From assembly GCA_029211065.1 (NCBI GenBank), contig JARGFK010000010.1:1-64000 (forward strand): 64,000 nucleotides of DNA, written 5' to 3'. Positions 36,703 to 45,442 of this stretch are shown here, in pieces (the stretch's first letter is position 1; each line of letters starts with the position of its first letter). A model generated the notes under the pieces. It was given only the letters and a program-made list of their open reading frames with translations, was not told the origin of the DNA and did not search any database. A program made the position numbers and the translations under genes. The DNA comes from Desulfobacterales bacterium (GTDB lineage: Bacteria > Desulfobacterota > Desulfobacteria > Desulfobacterales > JARGFK01).

Positions 36703-37604
36703 AAATCGGTATACTTTCCCGCAAACCTGAACTTTACTCCACCCGGCGCATGGTGGAGGCCGGCGAGGCGCGCGGACATGAAATGCAGGTGATCAACCCC
36801 CTGCGCTGCTATATGAATATTACCTCTCATAAACCCTCCATTCATTATATGGGGGAAAAACTTGAAGGGTTTGATGCGATCATACCCCGGATCGGCGCCT
36901 CAATCACCTTTTATGGAACGGCGGTGGTGCGCCAGTTTGAAATGATGAATGTTTACAGCGTAAATGAATCCGTGGCCATCAGCCGTTCCCGGGACAAGCT
37001 GCGCAGTCTGCAGCTGCTGGCCAGAAAAGGGATCGGCCTGCCGGTAACGGGGTTTTCGCATTCAACAAAATTTACCGAAGATCTGATAAACGTGGTGGGC
37101 GGGGCGCCGCTGATTATCAAGCTGCTGGAAGGCACCCAGGGAATCGGGGTCGTTCTTGCGGAAACCGATCAGGCGGCTCAGAGCGTCATTGAGGCCTTCA
37201 AGGGGCTTAAAGCCAATATTCTGGTGCAGGAATTCATTAAGGAATCGGGGGCAATGGACATCCGCTGCTTTGTAATCGGTGAAAAGGTGGTTGCCGCCAT
37301 GATGCGCCAGGGAAAGTCGGGGGAGTTTCGTTCAAATCTTCACCGGGGCGGAAAAGGGGCGAAAATCAAAATCACCCCGGAAGAACGGTCAACGGCCGTG
37401 CGCGCCGCACGGATAATGGGCCTCAACATCGCCGGCGTTGATATGCTGCGCTCCAATCACGGGCCTGTGATCATGGAGGTCAATTCTTCACCCGGGCTGG
37501 AGGGCATTGAAAAAACAAACGAAAAAGATATTGCCGGCATGATCATCGACTATATCAAAAAAAATGCGTCCCCCCGTAAAACCCGCACCCGGGGAATCGG
37601 CTGA
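36699..37604 (+). CDS. rimK: RimK-type ATP-grasp alpha-L-glutamate ligase
   Basis: The 301-residue protein has the RimK layout: an N-terminal Rossmann-like domain ([17 protein letters not shown]), then an ATP-grasp with [13 protein letters not shown], a lysine-bearing strand (LIIKLLEG), [19 protein letters not shown] and the metal-binding end [15 protein letters not shown]. RimK adds glutamate residues to the C-terminus of ribosomal protein S6 in E. coli; relatives make other peptide or cofactor tails. Its start overlaps the retropepsin gene and its stop the deacylase gene, so three proteins are translationally coupled. Confidence 0.92.
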   Translation: MKIGILSRKPELYSTRRMVEAGEARGHEMQVINPLRCYMNITSHKPSIHYMGEKLEGFDAIIPRIGASITFYGTAVVRQFEMMNVYSVNESVAISRSRDKLRSLQLLARKGIGLPVTGFSHSTKFTEDLINVVGGAPLIIKLLEGTQGIGVVLAETDQAAQSVIEAFKGLKANILVQEFIKESGAMDIRCFVIGEKVVAAMMRQGKSGEFRSNLHRGGKGAKIKITPEERSTAVRAARIMGLNIAGVDMLRSNHGPVIMEVNSSPGLEGIEKTNEKDIAGMIIDYIKKNASPRKTRTRGIG

Positions 37605-38629
37605 TGGAGGCGCCGCGCATGCCGACCGATTTTAAGATCGCGGAGACATCCGTAAAGCCCGGCCGGCGGGCCACCATCAACATTCCGGTGGCCCGCCTGC
37701 ATACCCACACCCAAATGACCATGCCGGTCCATGTGATTCGCGGCAAAAAAAACGGCCCGGTGCTGTTTGTGTGCGCGGCCATACATGGCGATGAAATTTT
37801 GGGGGTTGAAATCGTTCGCCGCCTGATTCAATACAAAAGGCTGGCGCGTCTGCGGGGGACCCTCCTGGCCGTGCCGGTGGTCAATGTTTTCGGCTTCATC
37901 AACCACTCGCGCTACCTGCCGGACCGGCGGGATCTGAATCGTTTTTTCCCCGGAAGCGAGACCGGGTCGCTGGCTTCCCGGCTGGCGAATATATTCATGC
38001 AAGAGATTGTATCCCAAAGCACCCACGGCATTGATCTGCATACCGGCTCCAATCATCGCATCAATTTGCCCCAGATCCGCGCCCGTCTGGAAGACCCCCG
38101 GACGCGTGCCATGGCCGAGGCGTTCAATGCACCGGTCATTGTCGATGCCAACCTGCGCGACGGGTCCCTGCGCCAGGCCGTGGCGGAAAAAGGTTGTCCG
38201 ATGCTGCTGTATGAGGCCGGTGAAGCGTTGCGCTTTGACGACGCCGCTGTCCGGGCCGGCATACGGGGGATCCTGTCCGTAATGGGGCTGATCGGCATGC
38301 TCCCTGGAGATACCCCCAAAAGGGATCCGGTATCCCCCCTGGTTGCAAACTCAACCCTGTGGGCCCGGGCGCCCATCAGCGGTATTTTGCGTACGCAAAC
38401 GCAGCTTGGCGGCAGGGTGGCTCAAAACGAACCGATAGGTGTCATTGCCGATCCATTCGGCGAAAACGAAGAGACGGTATTTTCACCCGGCGCCGGCATC
38501 GTCATCGGTCGTACAAACCTGCCGCTGGTCCACGCGGGCGATGCCGTTTTTCATATTGCTGCGGTGGACGGGGAAACGGATGAAAATGCCGGAGGGGAAG
38601 AGTTTCAGGAGAGATTAAACCGGCTGTAG
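37604..38629 (+). CDS. Succinylglutamate desuccinylase/aspartoacylase (AstE/AspA) family zinc deacylase
   Basis: The 341-residue protein resembles M14-like AstE/AspA enzymes. It shows AAIHGDEILGVE (zinc His and Glu), DRRDLNRFFPG, and GIDLHTG (second zinc His). The C-terminal domain has a lipoyl-like beta pattern. The family cleaves N-acyl amino acids or C-terminal amino acid tails. Together with RimK and a retropepsin it would fit a cycle of adding and removing amino acid tails; that is inference. Its ATG shares one base with the RimK stop. Confidence 0.88.
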   Translation: MEAPRMPTDFKIAETSVKPGRRATINIPVARLHTHTQMTMPVHVIRGKKNGPVLFVCAAIHGDEILGVEIVRRLIQYKRLARLRGTLLAVPVVNVFGFINHSRYLPDRRDLNRFFPGSETGSLASRLANIFMQEIVSQSTHGIDLHTGSNHRINLPQIRARLEDPRTRAMAEAFNAPVIVDANLRDGSLRQAVAEKGCPMLLYEAGEALRFDDAAVRAGIRGILSVMGLIGMLPGDTPKRDPVSPLVANSTLWARAPISGILRTQTQLGGRVAQNEPIGVIADPFGENEETVFSPGAGIVIGRTNLPLVHAGDAVFHIAAVDGETDENAGGEEFQERLNRL

Positions 38630-38665
38630 TCTGTTGTCATATGGTTTTGGCGGATACGGCGTTTG

Positions 38666-40237
38666 ATGAAACCACAAGGTGGCGCATTGGGACGGAAATC
38701 AGTATTGGAAATTGTCGGATATGGCGCCTGGAATGACGGAACCCTTATAGACAACACCGCTTTCGAAAAAAAAGGGATGTTTTTCAAGGGGGGAATTCCG
38801 GTAACCCCTCAGTCCATCGAAGACAGGATCGGCGTCCGAACGCGTGTGGCCGCCCCGCCCAATCAGTGGATCGGCCGGATTGCCCTGCAGAACCTCCTGG
38901 AAGGCGCCAAAATTGAACCGGCCCGAATCAAGCTGTTCATCGGGGCAACCAATGTGGGGGACGATAAAAAGGATCCGGGTCCCTTGATTCAGCACCCCTA
39001 CCATATGGTGAAGGATGCCTGCCCCCAGGCCCTGGCTTTTGATTTATATGCGGGCTGCCCCGGCTTTAATGTGGCGGTCGAGCTCGTGTTTATGCTTTCC
39101 CTCAACGGTTTTCTTAAATCCGGCGACATTTCGGTCATCATCGGGGCTGAAAACATTCACCGGGCGCGTGCGTTCAAGCCGGGTGATACCGCCAATATCA
39201 TCTTCGGCGACGATGCCCTGGCAACCGCACTCCAAACCCAGGCCAGTTTGCGTCCCTCCGGAAGTTACAGCAGCAGCGAGCCGATAACGCAGCCCTGCAG
39301 CGATGATTTTGTGGCGCGCATCGCAGAAATGATATACAGGCTGAACGGCCGCAGCAAAATCGACGGCATCCTGGTCGATAACCAACTGGGAAGCCTGCTG
39401 TACCGTGTGCCGGCCACCGCTGCCAGAGTCCAAAACGCCCTGGTTGAAAAAATGTACCCTGAAAAAGCCGGTGCGGGACATTTCCGGCAATTTAAAGAAG
39501 CGTTAAGTTTTTATGACCGGGACGTCAACGCGTTTGCCTTTGACTTGATGGCCCTGGACCAGGACCCTCTCTTTGTTGAATCAATTGCCAGAGCCTATGT
39601 TGAATCCGGCCGGTATCGAACCGTCGCTTCCGCATACCTGGACCGGCAACAGGGGATCCGGGTAAAAATTCATCAAGGCGCCGGCGAACCGTATGACCGG
39701 CCGGAGTCCGGCATTATCGACACCCGGACCCGGACCCATGGCTGTTTTGCCGACTATATTCAGGCTGTCCCGAGCGATGGAGATGTTTTTGGCGAAATGG
39801 ATGGAAAGGGTGTTTTTCTGTACGCCACCCGCGGGGCCGGCAAGCATTTAACCGAGCTGCTCCATCGAAACGGTCTGACCGTTGCGGATATTGAACTTTT
39901 AATCGAGCACCAGGCGAACTTCGCGATGATCCCCCTGACGCTGCGGAATTTAATCGACCCGGCAAATCCCGACGTGGACCGGGCTGTGAGGGATTTTATC
40001 GCCGACAAAATGATAACGAACATCCATGTCCGCGGCAACTGCTCGGTTGTCTGTATGCAGCGATTGCCCTATGATCTCCGGCGTGACGCCTTAAAAGAAG
40101 ATACGATCCAGGGGTATGGCGTAAACAGAAATCTCGAAGGATTAAAACAGGCAACCCTGATTGTGAACGATTCCGTCGGCGCCGGGATGACCCGGAGCTC
40201 TTTTATTCAACGGGTACAAAGGGGAGCAGCCAGCTGA
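38666..40237 (+). CDS. KAS III/FabH-like ketoacyl-ACP synthase with a large insertion
   Basis: The start is ATG 38666; an in-frame TTG three bases earlier would add one residue. The product is about 523 residues, far above the usual 310-350. Numbering from the TTG, the thiolase-fold triad is visible: Cys132 in LYAGCPGF, His416 in IEHQAN, and Asn459 in RGNCSVV. The Cys-His distance (284) is about 150 residues more than in FabH, so a domain is inserted, rich in IDTRTRTHG-like sequence. It could condense acyl thioesters or act in a secondary pathway. It follows the RimK operon 36 bp later on the same strand. Confidence 0.8.
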   Translation: MKPQGGALGRKSVLEIVGYGAWNDGTLIDNTAFEKKGMFFKGGIPVTPQSIEDRIGVRTRVAAPPNQWIGRIALQNLLEGAKIEPARIKLFIGATNVGDDKKDPGPLIQHPYHMVKDACPQALAFDLYAGCPGFNVAVELVFMLSLNGFLKSGDISVIIGAENIHRARAFKPGDTANIIFGDDALATALQTQASLRPSGSYSSSEPITQPCSDDFVARIAEMIYRLNGRSKIDGILVDNQLGSLLYRVPATAARVQNALVEKMYPEKAGAGHFRQFKEALSFYDRDVNAFAFDLMALDQDPLFVESIARAYVESGRYRTVASAYLDRQQGIRVKIHQGAGEPYDRPESGIIDTRTRTHGCFADYIQAVPSDGDVFGEMDGKGVFLYATRGAGKHLTELLHRNGLTVADIELLIEHQANFAMIPLTLRNLIDPANPDVDRAVRDFIADKMITNIHVRGNCSVVCMQRLPYDLRRDALKEDTIQGYGVNRNLEGLKQATLIVNDSVGAGMTRSSFIQRVQRGAAS

Positions 40238-40253
40238 TTCCCCGCCGGAGACT

Positions 40254-40751
40254 TTACTTGCCGCAGGACGCTTCGCAGTTTGGCGTGGTGGTGAATTCAG
40301 CGGCCGGGTCAACGATGAGGAGGCCGTTCATAAAGCTGCGGCCGATGAGCATCTGGTGTTCAAATTTTCTGCGGTCGGTAAGGTTGAAATCGACTTCCCG
40401 GTAATACTTTCCCAGACAGATCCCCAGCCGGATTACCGGACGCTCCTGGTGATCGTTCGGGTGCCTTTTAATTTTTGCGATTCGCAGCAGTCTTTTTTCC
40501 CGCGTTTTCCAAAGCCATTGGGCGTTGACATCAAAGCGAACCCAGCGTTTGCCGTCACGTATGAACTCCCTGATGTTGATGGCGCTGAGGGAAGAGTGCT
40601 CCGCTCCGGTATCCAGCTTGGCCGTCATGATGAGGTTTTCCGGACAGATTTTGATTTTCTCCAACAGGCCGACAACCTGCTTGTCCTGGGAGATGGCTGA
40701 AAATGGAATTCCGATTAAAATCGCAGCGATAAGGGCTGGAATGATTCTCAT
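40254..40751 (-). CDS. Secreted retropepsin-like protease-family protein (PF05618), second copy
   Basis: ATG 40751 starts a 165-residue protein with a signal peptide (MRIIPALIAAILIGIPFSAIS); the longer ORF start at 40838 places 29 unconserved residues before it. The aspartic motif LDTGAEHSSLSA matches that of the RimB-like protein at 36.2 kb, and both continue with an arginine-rich strand and an RSFMNG-type loop (GRSFMNG here, GRSALRG there). It would act in the periplasm, while the first copy is cytosolic. It converges with the KAS III-like gene and closes the amidoligase-type locus. Confidence 0.82.
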   Translation of the reverse strand: MRIIPALIAAILIGIPFSAISQDKQVVGLLEKIKICPENLIMTAKLDTGAEHSSLSAINIREFIRDGKRWVRFDVNAQWLWKTREKRLLRIAKIKRHPNDHQERPVIRLGICLGKYYREVDFNLTDRRKFEHQMLIGRSFMNGLLIVDPAAEFTTTPNCEASCGK

Positions 40752-40934
40752 GCTTTTTACAGTCTGGTCAGCTTTTATACCGGATCCCCTCCCCAAAAAA
40801 TAATTGGGGTAATATATCATTTTCTGTTTACCAGGCAAAGTTTTAAATAGCGCCGCGAACCTTTTTAGAGGCGGGCGTAAACATGAACGTTTTATTTAAC
40901 GGGTGCCTTGTTGATAACTGGAGAAAATAAAGCG

Positions 40935-42152
40935 TTACCCGAAGTCGTCGTAGGCGATCATTTCAGGCTCCACCCCCAGACTGTCCAGCATTTCTTTAAC
41001 GGCTGCGATCATCGGGGGCGGGCCGCACAGGTAGTACTCAATTTCCGCCGGGTCTTTGTGTTTGCTCAGATATTGGTCATGGGCCGCCTGGTGAATAAAT
41101 CCGGTCAAGCCTTCCCAGTTGTCCTCGGGCATCGGATCTGAAAGCGCAACGTAATAGGAAAAATTTTCGAAGTTTTGCGCCAGTTCCTGAAATTCCGCGT
41201 CGTAGAACATTTCACTTTTGGATCGCGCGCCGTACCAGAAGGTCATTTGCCGCCGGGTCTTCTTGATCAACAGCTGGGTGAAAATATGGCTTCGCATGGG
41301 GGCCATGCCGGCCCCGCCGCCCACAAAACACATCTCTTTGTCGGTTTCTTTGATTAGAAATTCTCCATAGGGACCGCCAAGGATCACTTTGTCCTGGGGC
41401 TTAAGACCGAACAGATAGGATGAGGCGATGCCCGGCGGAACATCCGAACCGGGCGGCGGGGTGGCGATGCGGACGGTGAATTTGAGGTGGTCTTCTTCCG
41501 GCGTATTGGCCATGGAATAGGCGCGGAACACCGGCTCTTCGGCCTGTGCGTGCAATCCCCACAGGCCGAATTTATCCCAGACGGATCTGAACCGTTGGCC
41601 GACATCGATCTTTTCATATTCCAACTCGTATTCCGGGATATCGATCTGGATGTACTGTCCTGAACTAAAGTCGATCCGCTCGTTTCCGTCCAGCCCCAGC
41701 ACAAGCTCCTTGATAAAGGTTGCCACATTCTCATTAGAGACCACCGTGGCCGTGTATTTCTTGATGTTGAAAATTTCCGGCGGGATATGGATTTTTAAAT
41801 CTTCCTTGACCTTAACCTGGCAGGCGAGACGTACATTCTGCCTCTTTTCGGCGCGGGTCAGGTGCGGCATTTCGGTGGGCAGGATCCCTCGGGCGCCCTC
41901 TTCCACCCTGCATTTACACATGGCACAGGACCCCTTTCCCCCGCAGGCCGACGCCAGATAAATTCCTTTGGCCGCCAGGGCCGACAGAAGGGTGCGGCCC
42001 GGCGGCGCCTGCAGGGACTTTTCAGGGTCATCGTTGATGACGATCTTCCGGTCGCCTTTCTGCACCACCTGTGACTCCACCACCAGCAAGGCCAGGACGA
42101 GCAAAAGGACAACGGACAAAAATACCGAAAAGCTCACAATGTAAATATGCAC
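40935..42152 (-). CDS. nqrF: Na+-translocating NADH:quinone oxidoreductase subunit F
   Basis: The 405-residue protein has one N-terminal membrane helix (residues 5-27), then a [2Fe-2S] ferredoxin domain with Cys70, Cys76, Cys79 and Cys111, then a ferredoxin-reductase module: FAD motif RAYSMAN and NADH part GGGAGMAPMRS. It oxidises NADH and passes electrons into the sodium pump. Last gene of the nqrABCDEF operon on the minus strand. Confidence 0.96.
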   Translation of the reverse strand: MHIYIVSFSVFLSVVLLLVLALLVVESQVVQKGDRKIVINDDPEKSLQAPPGRTLLSALAAKGIYLASACGGKGSCAMCKCRVEEGARGILPTEMPHLTRAEKRQNVRLACQVKVKEDLKIHIPPEIFNIKKYTATVVSNENVATFIKELVLGLDGNERIDFSSGQYIQIDIPEYELEYEKIDVGQRFRSVWDKFGLWGLHAQAEEPVFRAYSMANTPEEDHLKFTVRIATPPPGSDVPPGIASSYLFGLKPQDKVILGGPYGEFLIKETDKEMCFVGGGAGMAPMRSHIFTQLLIKKTRRQMTFWYGARSKSEMFYDAEFQELAQNFENFSYYVALSDPMPEDNWEGLTGFIHQAAHDQYLSKHKDPAEIEYYLCGPPPMIAAVKEMLDSLGVEPEMIAYDDFG

Positions 42153-42215
42153 CGCGCAACTACCCTTTCCTGATCTATACGTTTAGAACAAAAACCGAAA
42201 TGCCGGCAGGGCCGC

Positions 42216-42824
42216 TCAAAGGGAGATGCCCGCAAAAAGCATGAACCCGATGGCCATCAAACCGGTGGTAATAATGTTGATGCCGAAACCCTGGAGTCCT
42301 TTTGGGATGTCGGCATACCTGAGTTTCTGCTGGATGGCTGCCATGGCCACAATCGCCAGGCACCAGCCGATACCGGAACCGACGCCGTAAACCACCGATT
42401 CGGAAAACCGATAATCCCGCTCGACCATGAACAGGGATGCGCCGAGTATGGCGCAGTTGACCGATATCAGCGGCAGAAAAACGCCGAGGGCGGAGTAAAG
42501 CACCGGCGAATACCGATCGATGACCATCTCCACAGCCTGGACAATGGCGGCGATGGTGGTGATAAAAAGGACCAGCTTGAGGAAGCCGAGATTCACATCC
42601 GGCAGCCCCGCCCAGGCCAGTGCGCCGGGGGCCAGCAGAAAATGATAAATGAGCCAGTTGACCGGCGTCGTGAGCGTCAACACAAAAATCACAGCGAAGC
42701 CCAAACCGACAGCGGTGTCTAAGTTTTTGGAAATCGCCAGAAAGGAACACATCCCCAAAAAATAGGCCAGGAGGATGTTTCCGACAAATACCGAATTGAG
42801 CAAGATACTGATAAGGTTTTCCAT
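42216..42824 (-). CDS. nqrE: Na+-translocating NADH:quinone oxidoreductase subunit E
   Basis: The 202-residue protein is all membrane helices (six), with the typical opening [30 protein letters not shown] and a conserved cysteine (SVNCAILG) that belongs to the intramembrane Fe-S site shared with NqrD. It is 11 bp from nqrD and is related to NqrD and RnfA/E. Confidence 0.96.
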   Translation of the reverse strand: MENLISILLNSVFVGNILLAYFLGMCSFLAISKNLDTAVGLGFAVIFVLTLTTPVNWLIYHFLLAPGALAWAGLPDVNLGFLKLVLFITTIAAIVQAVEMVIDRYSPVLYSALGVFLPLISVNCAILGASLFMVERDYRFSESVVYGVGSGIGWCLAIVAMAAIQQKLRYADIPKGLQGFGINIITTGLMAIGFMLFAGISL

Positions 42825-42835
42825 GGCATACCTGT

Positions 42836-43480
42836 CTATTTTTCGATCAGCGTGTGCTGCAGCCAGGTAAACAGACCGATGACGATAAAGGCCCCCGGCG
42901 CCAGCAGCATTAATCCCATATTTTCGTATCCGGCCTGGTAAAAGACCGCGGGGACAACCTGAAACCCCAATAGCTTGCCGGATCCTAGAAGCTCCCTGAA
43001 AAAGGCGACCCCGATCAGGAGCGAACTGTATCCGATGCCGTTGGCAAGTCCATCCACAAACGAGGGTATCGGCGGGTTCAACATCGCGTACCCTTCGGCT
43101 CTTCCCAGGACGATGCAGTTTGTGATGATCAACCCGACAAAGACTGACAGCTGTTTGCTGATATCATAGAAAAACGCTTTTAGTATTTCGTCCGCTAGGA
43201 TCACCAGGGTGGCGATAATGCTGATTTCGACGATGATGCGGATATTTCTCGGGATCAGGTTTCGAAGGGACGAAATGATCAGGTTGGAAAAGGCTACCAC
43301 GAAGGTCAGGGCCAGGCCCATGACCAAAGCGGTCTGCAACTGTACGGTGACGGCAAGGGCCGAACAGATGCCCAGGATCTGCTTGGAGATGGGATTGACC
43401 TCCCAGAGGGAAGCGCAAATGGCTTTATAAGATTTGCTCCGACGAATGGCCGCAAAGGGTCTGGCAAGGTTGAGTTCCAT
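42836..43480 (-). CDS. nqrD: Na+-translocating NADH:quinone oxidoreductase subunit D
   Basis: The 214-residue protein has six membrane helices, with [17 protein letters not shown] near the N-terminus and the conserved [13 protein letters not shown] segment bearing the Fe-S cysteine. It pairs with NqrE in the membrane core. It lies 71 bp after nqrC. Confidence 0.96.
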   Translation of the reverse strand: MELNLARPFAAIRRSKSYKAICASLWEVNPISKQILGICSALAVTVQLQTALVMGLALTFVVAFSNLIISSLRNLIPRNIRIIVEISIIATLVILADEILKAFFYDISKQLSVFVGLIITNCIVLGRAEGYAMLNPPIPSFVDGLANGIGYSSLLIGVAFFRELLGSGKLLGFQVVPAVFYQAGYENMGLMLLAPGAFIVIGLFTWLQHTLIEK

Positions 43481-43551
43481 GGTGAATTCTTTCCGGATTG
43501 TTTCCGTAACAAGTCTTTGTTAAAAAAACGTTCAGGGTCCTTGTGCTGCAA

Positions 43552-44268
43552 TTACTTGGATTCCGGTGTAAACTTAACCGATTGTTTTCTAAAGCGGATT
43601 GAGACCGGCTCATATTCGCTCAAAATCCGGTGCAGGCCGGCGGTCAGGTATTTTCCGGTCAAGGTGGCGCCGCTGATGCCGTCCACGTAGTTTTCCTGCT
43701 GTGTTTTGGGGATTCTTTCCGCCACACTTCCCTTTGCGATTTCGATGGATACAAAGCCCCCCTGGCTGTCTACGATCTTTTTTCCGACAAAGTTTTTCTG
43801 AAACCATTCCTTTTCAATTTCACCCCCCAGCCCGGGGGTTTCCGCGTGTTTATAGACCGTAAAGCCTGAGATGGTGGAGCCGTCGCCCCGGACAGCCAGG
43901 TACCCGTGGATCCGCCCCCAAAGTCCCCGGCTGTTGATGGGAATAACATAGGCCTTTATCTCGTCGCTCTCAAAGTAAACGTAAATGGGCAGGTCCTGTT
44001 CGCCCCTTACCGGTTTTTCAATAACGGTGCCGTCCGGCTCGGCCCAGACCGCCCGGATGCTGTCCCGGTAGAGCGCTTCAATGGTTTCCGGCGGGTAGGC
44101 GCGGTCCGGTTCCATCAGTCCCACGGATTTCAAGATGTTTTTTTGTTTGTCCAAAAGAACGTTTTTTTCCTGAAAGCGCTGCAGGCCGGTGGAAGCCGTC
44201 GTCAACAGAATGCTGATCACCACGCACAAAACGACGGTAAATACGATGGATTTGAGTCGGTCAGACAT
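43552..44268 (-). CDS. nqrC: Na+-translocating NADH:quinone oxidoreductase subunit C
   Basis: Start ATG 44268 is preferred to the longer 44325 frame, which would run 65 bp back into nqrB. The 238-residue protein has an N-terminal membrane helix and a periplasmic FMN-binding domain with the covalent flavin site DGISGATLTG (Thr202 in the SGAT motif). It transfers electrons between NqrB and the Fe-S centres. The 5' end overlaps nqrB by 8 bp. Confidence 0.94.
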   Translation of the reverse strand: MSDRLKSIVFTVVLCVVISILLTTASTGLQRFQEKNVLLDKQKNILKSVGLMEPDRAYPPETIEALYRDSIRAVWAEPDGTVIEKPVRGEQDLPIYVYFESDEIKAYVIPINSRGLWGRIHGYLAVRGDGSTISGFTVYKHAETPGLGGEIEKEWFQKNFVGKKIVDSQGGFVSIEIAKGSVAERIPKTQQENYVDGISGATLTGKYLTAGLHRILSEYEPVSIRFRKQSVKFTPESK

Positions 44269-45442
44269 TCGGCACCCGCCGGCGCAAACGAATGCGAACC
44301 ACAATGTGGTCCAGCAACGGTGCAAAGATGTTCATGAACAAGATGGCCAGCATGATCCCTTCGGGAAATGCCGGGTTGAAAACACGGATCAGCACCGTCA
44401 AGGCCCCGATGGCGATGCCATATATCCATTTGGCTGGGTTCATGTCCGGGGCCGAAACCGGGTCGGTCGTCATATACGCAATGCCGAAGGCCGTTCCGCC
44501 CATGAGCAGATGATAGAAGGGGTTGAGCGAAAGATAGGGCATGGCGCCTCCCCCAGCCACCGCGTTCAACAAAAACCCCATGCCCAGCACACCGATGATA
44601 TCCCCCAGGATAATCCGGTAGCTGGCGATGCCCAGAAAAATGAGAAAGGCCGCACCGATAATACACAGCAAGGCGGAGGACGCACCGATGCTGTCCGGAT
44701 AAAGGCCGAAAAAGAGTTTCGATACGGTATATCCCTTTTGCGCCAGGGCCTGCTGGACGCTGCCGGATTCGGCTGCGGCGGATATGGCCAGGGGCGTCGC
44801 CCCGGTAAAGGAATCGACGGCGACTGCCGCAGTGCCGCTGATAACCGTCCAGACGTCTCCGGAGTTTTGCGCAGGATATGCGAAATACAGAAAGACGCGG
44901 CCGGTCAAGGCCGGGTTCAAAAAGTTTCTCCCGGTTCCGCCGAAAATCTCCTTCCCGATGACAATGCCGAAAGATATCCCCAGCGCCGCCTGCCAGAGCG
45001 GCAATGTGGGGGGCAGAATGAACGGAAACAGCATGGCGGAGACAAAAAGCCCTTCGCTGATCTGATGCTTTCGGATAACGGCAAAAACGATTTCCCAGAA
45101 AAAGCCCACGGCATAGGATACCATCACCAGGGGCATGACGATCCAGAGGCCTTTGAGGACGACCGGAAAGAAGGACAGCGAAAGACCGGAGGCCAGGTGG
45201 GACTGGTATCCGGCATTGTAGATGCCGAAAAAAAGGTGGGGCAGCAATGCAACGATCACCAGCAACATGTATCGCTTTACATCCAGACTGTCCCGGACAT
45301 ACGGACCGGTTTCCGTTACCTCGGCAGGCGCAAAGAAGATGGACTCTATCGATTCGAAAAACGGATGGTACTTTTCAAATCGACCGCCTTTAATAAAGCG
45401 GCCGCGTTGAGAATCGAAAAAGCGCTTCAGTGTGTTCATCAT
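44261..45442 (-). CDS. nqrB: Na+-translocating NADH:quinone oxidoreductase subunit B
   Basis: From ATG 45442, overlapping the nqrA stop (ATGATGA), the protein is 393 residues. It opens MMNTLKRFFDSQRGRF, has about ten membrane helices, and the FMN attachment motif FTGATPL (Thr about 216). It also shows TGRNFLNPALTGRVFL, a family hallmark. It forms the main sodium path with riboflavin and FMN. Confidence 0.95.
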   Translation of the reverse strand: MMNTLKRFFDSQRGRFIKGGRFEKYHPFFESIESIFFAPAEVTETGPYVRDSLDVKRYMLLVIVALLPHLFFGIYNAGYQSHLASGLSLSFFPVVLKGLWIVMPLVMVSYAVGFFWEIVFAVIRKHQISEGLFVSAMLFPFILPPTLPLWQAALGISFGIVIGKEIFGGTGRNFLNPALTGRVFLYFAYPAQNSGDVWTVISGTAAVAVDSFTGATPLAISAAAESGSVQQALAQKGYTVSKLFFGLYPDSIGASSALLCIIGAAFLIFLGIASYRIILGDIIGVLGMGFLLNAVAGGGAMPYLSLNPFYHLLMGGTAFGIAYMTTDPVSAPDMNPAKWIYGIAIGALTVLIRVFNPAFPEGIMLAILFMNIFAPLLDHIVVRIRLRRRVPNV

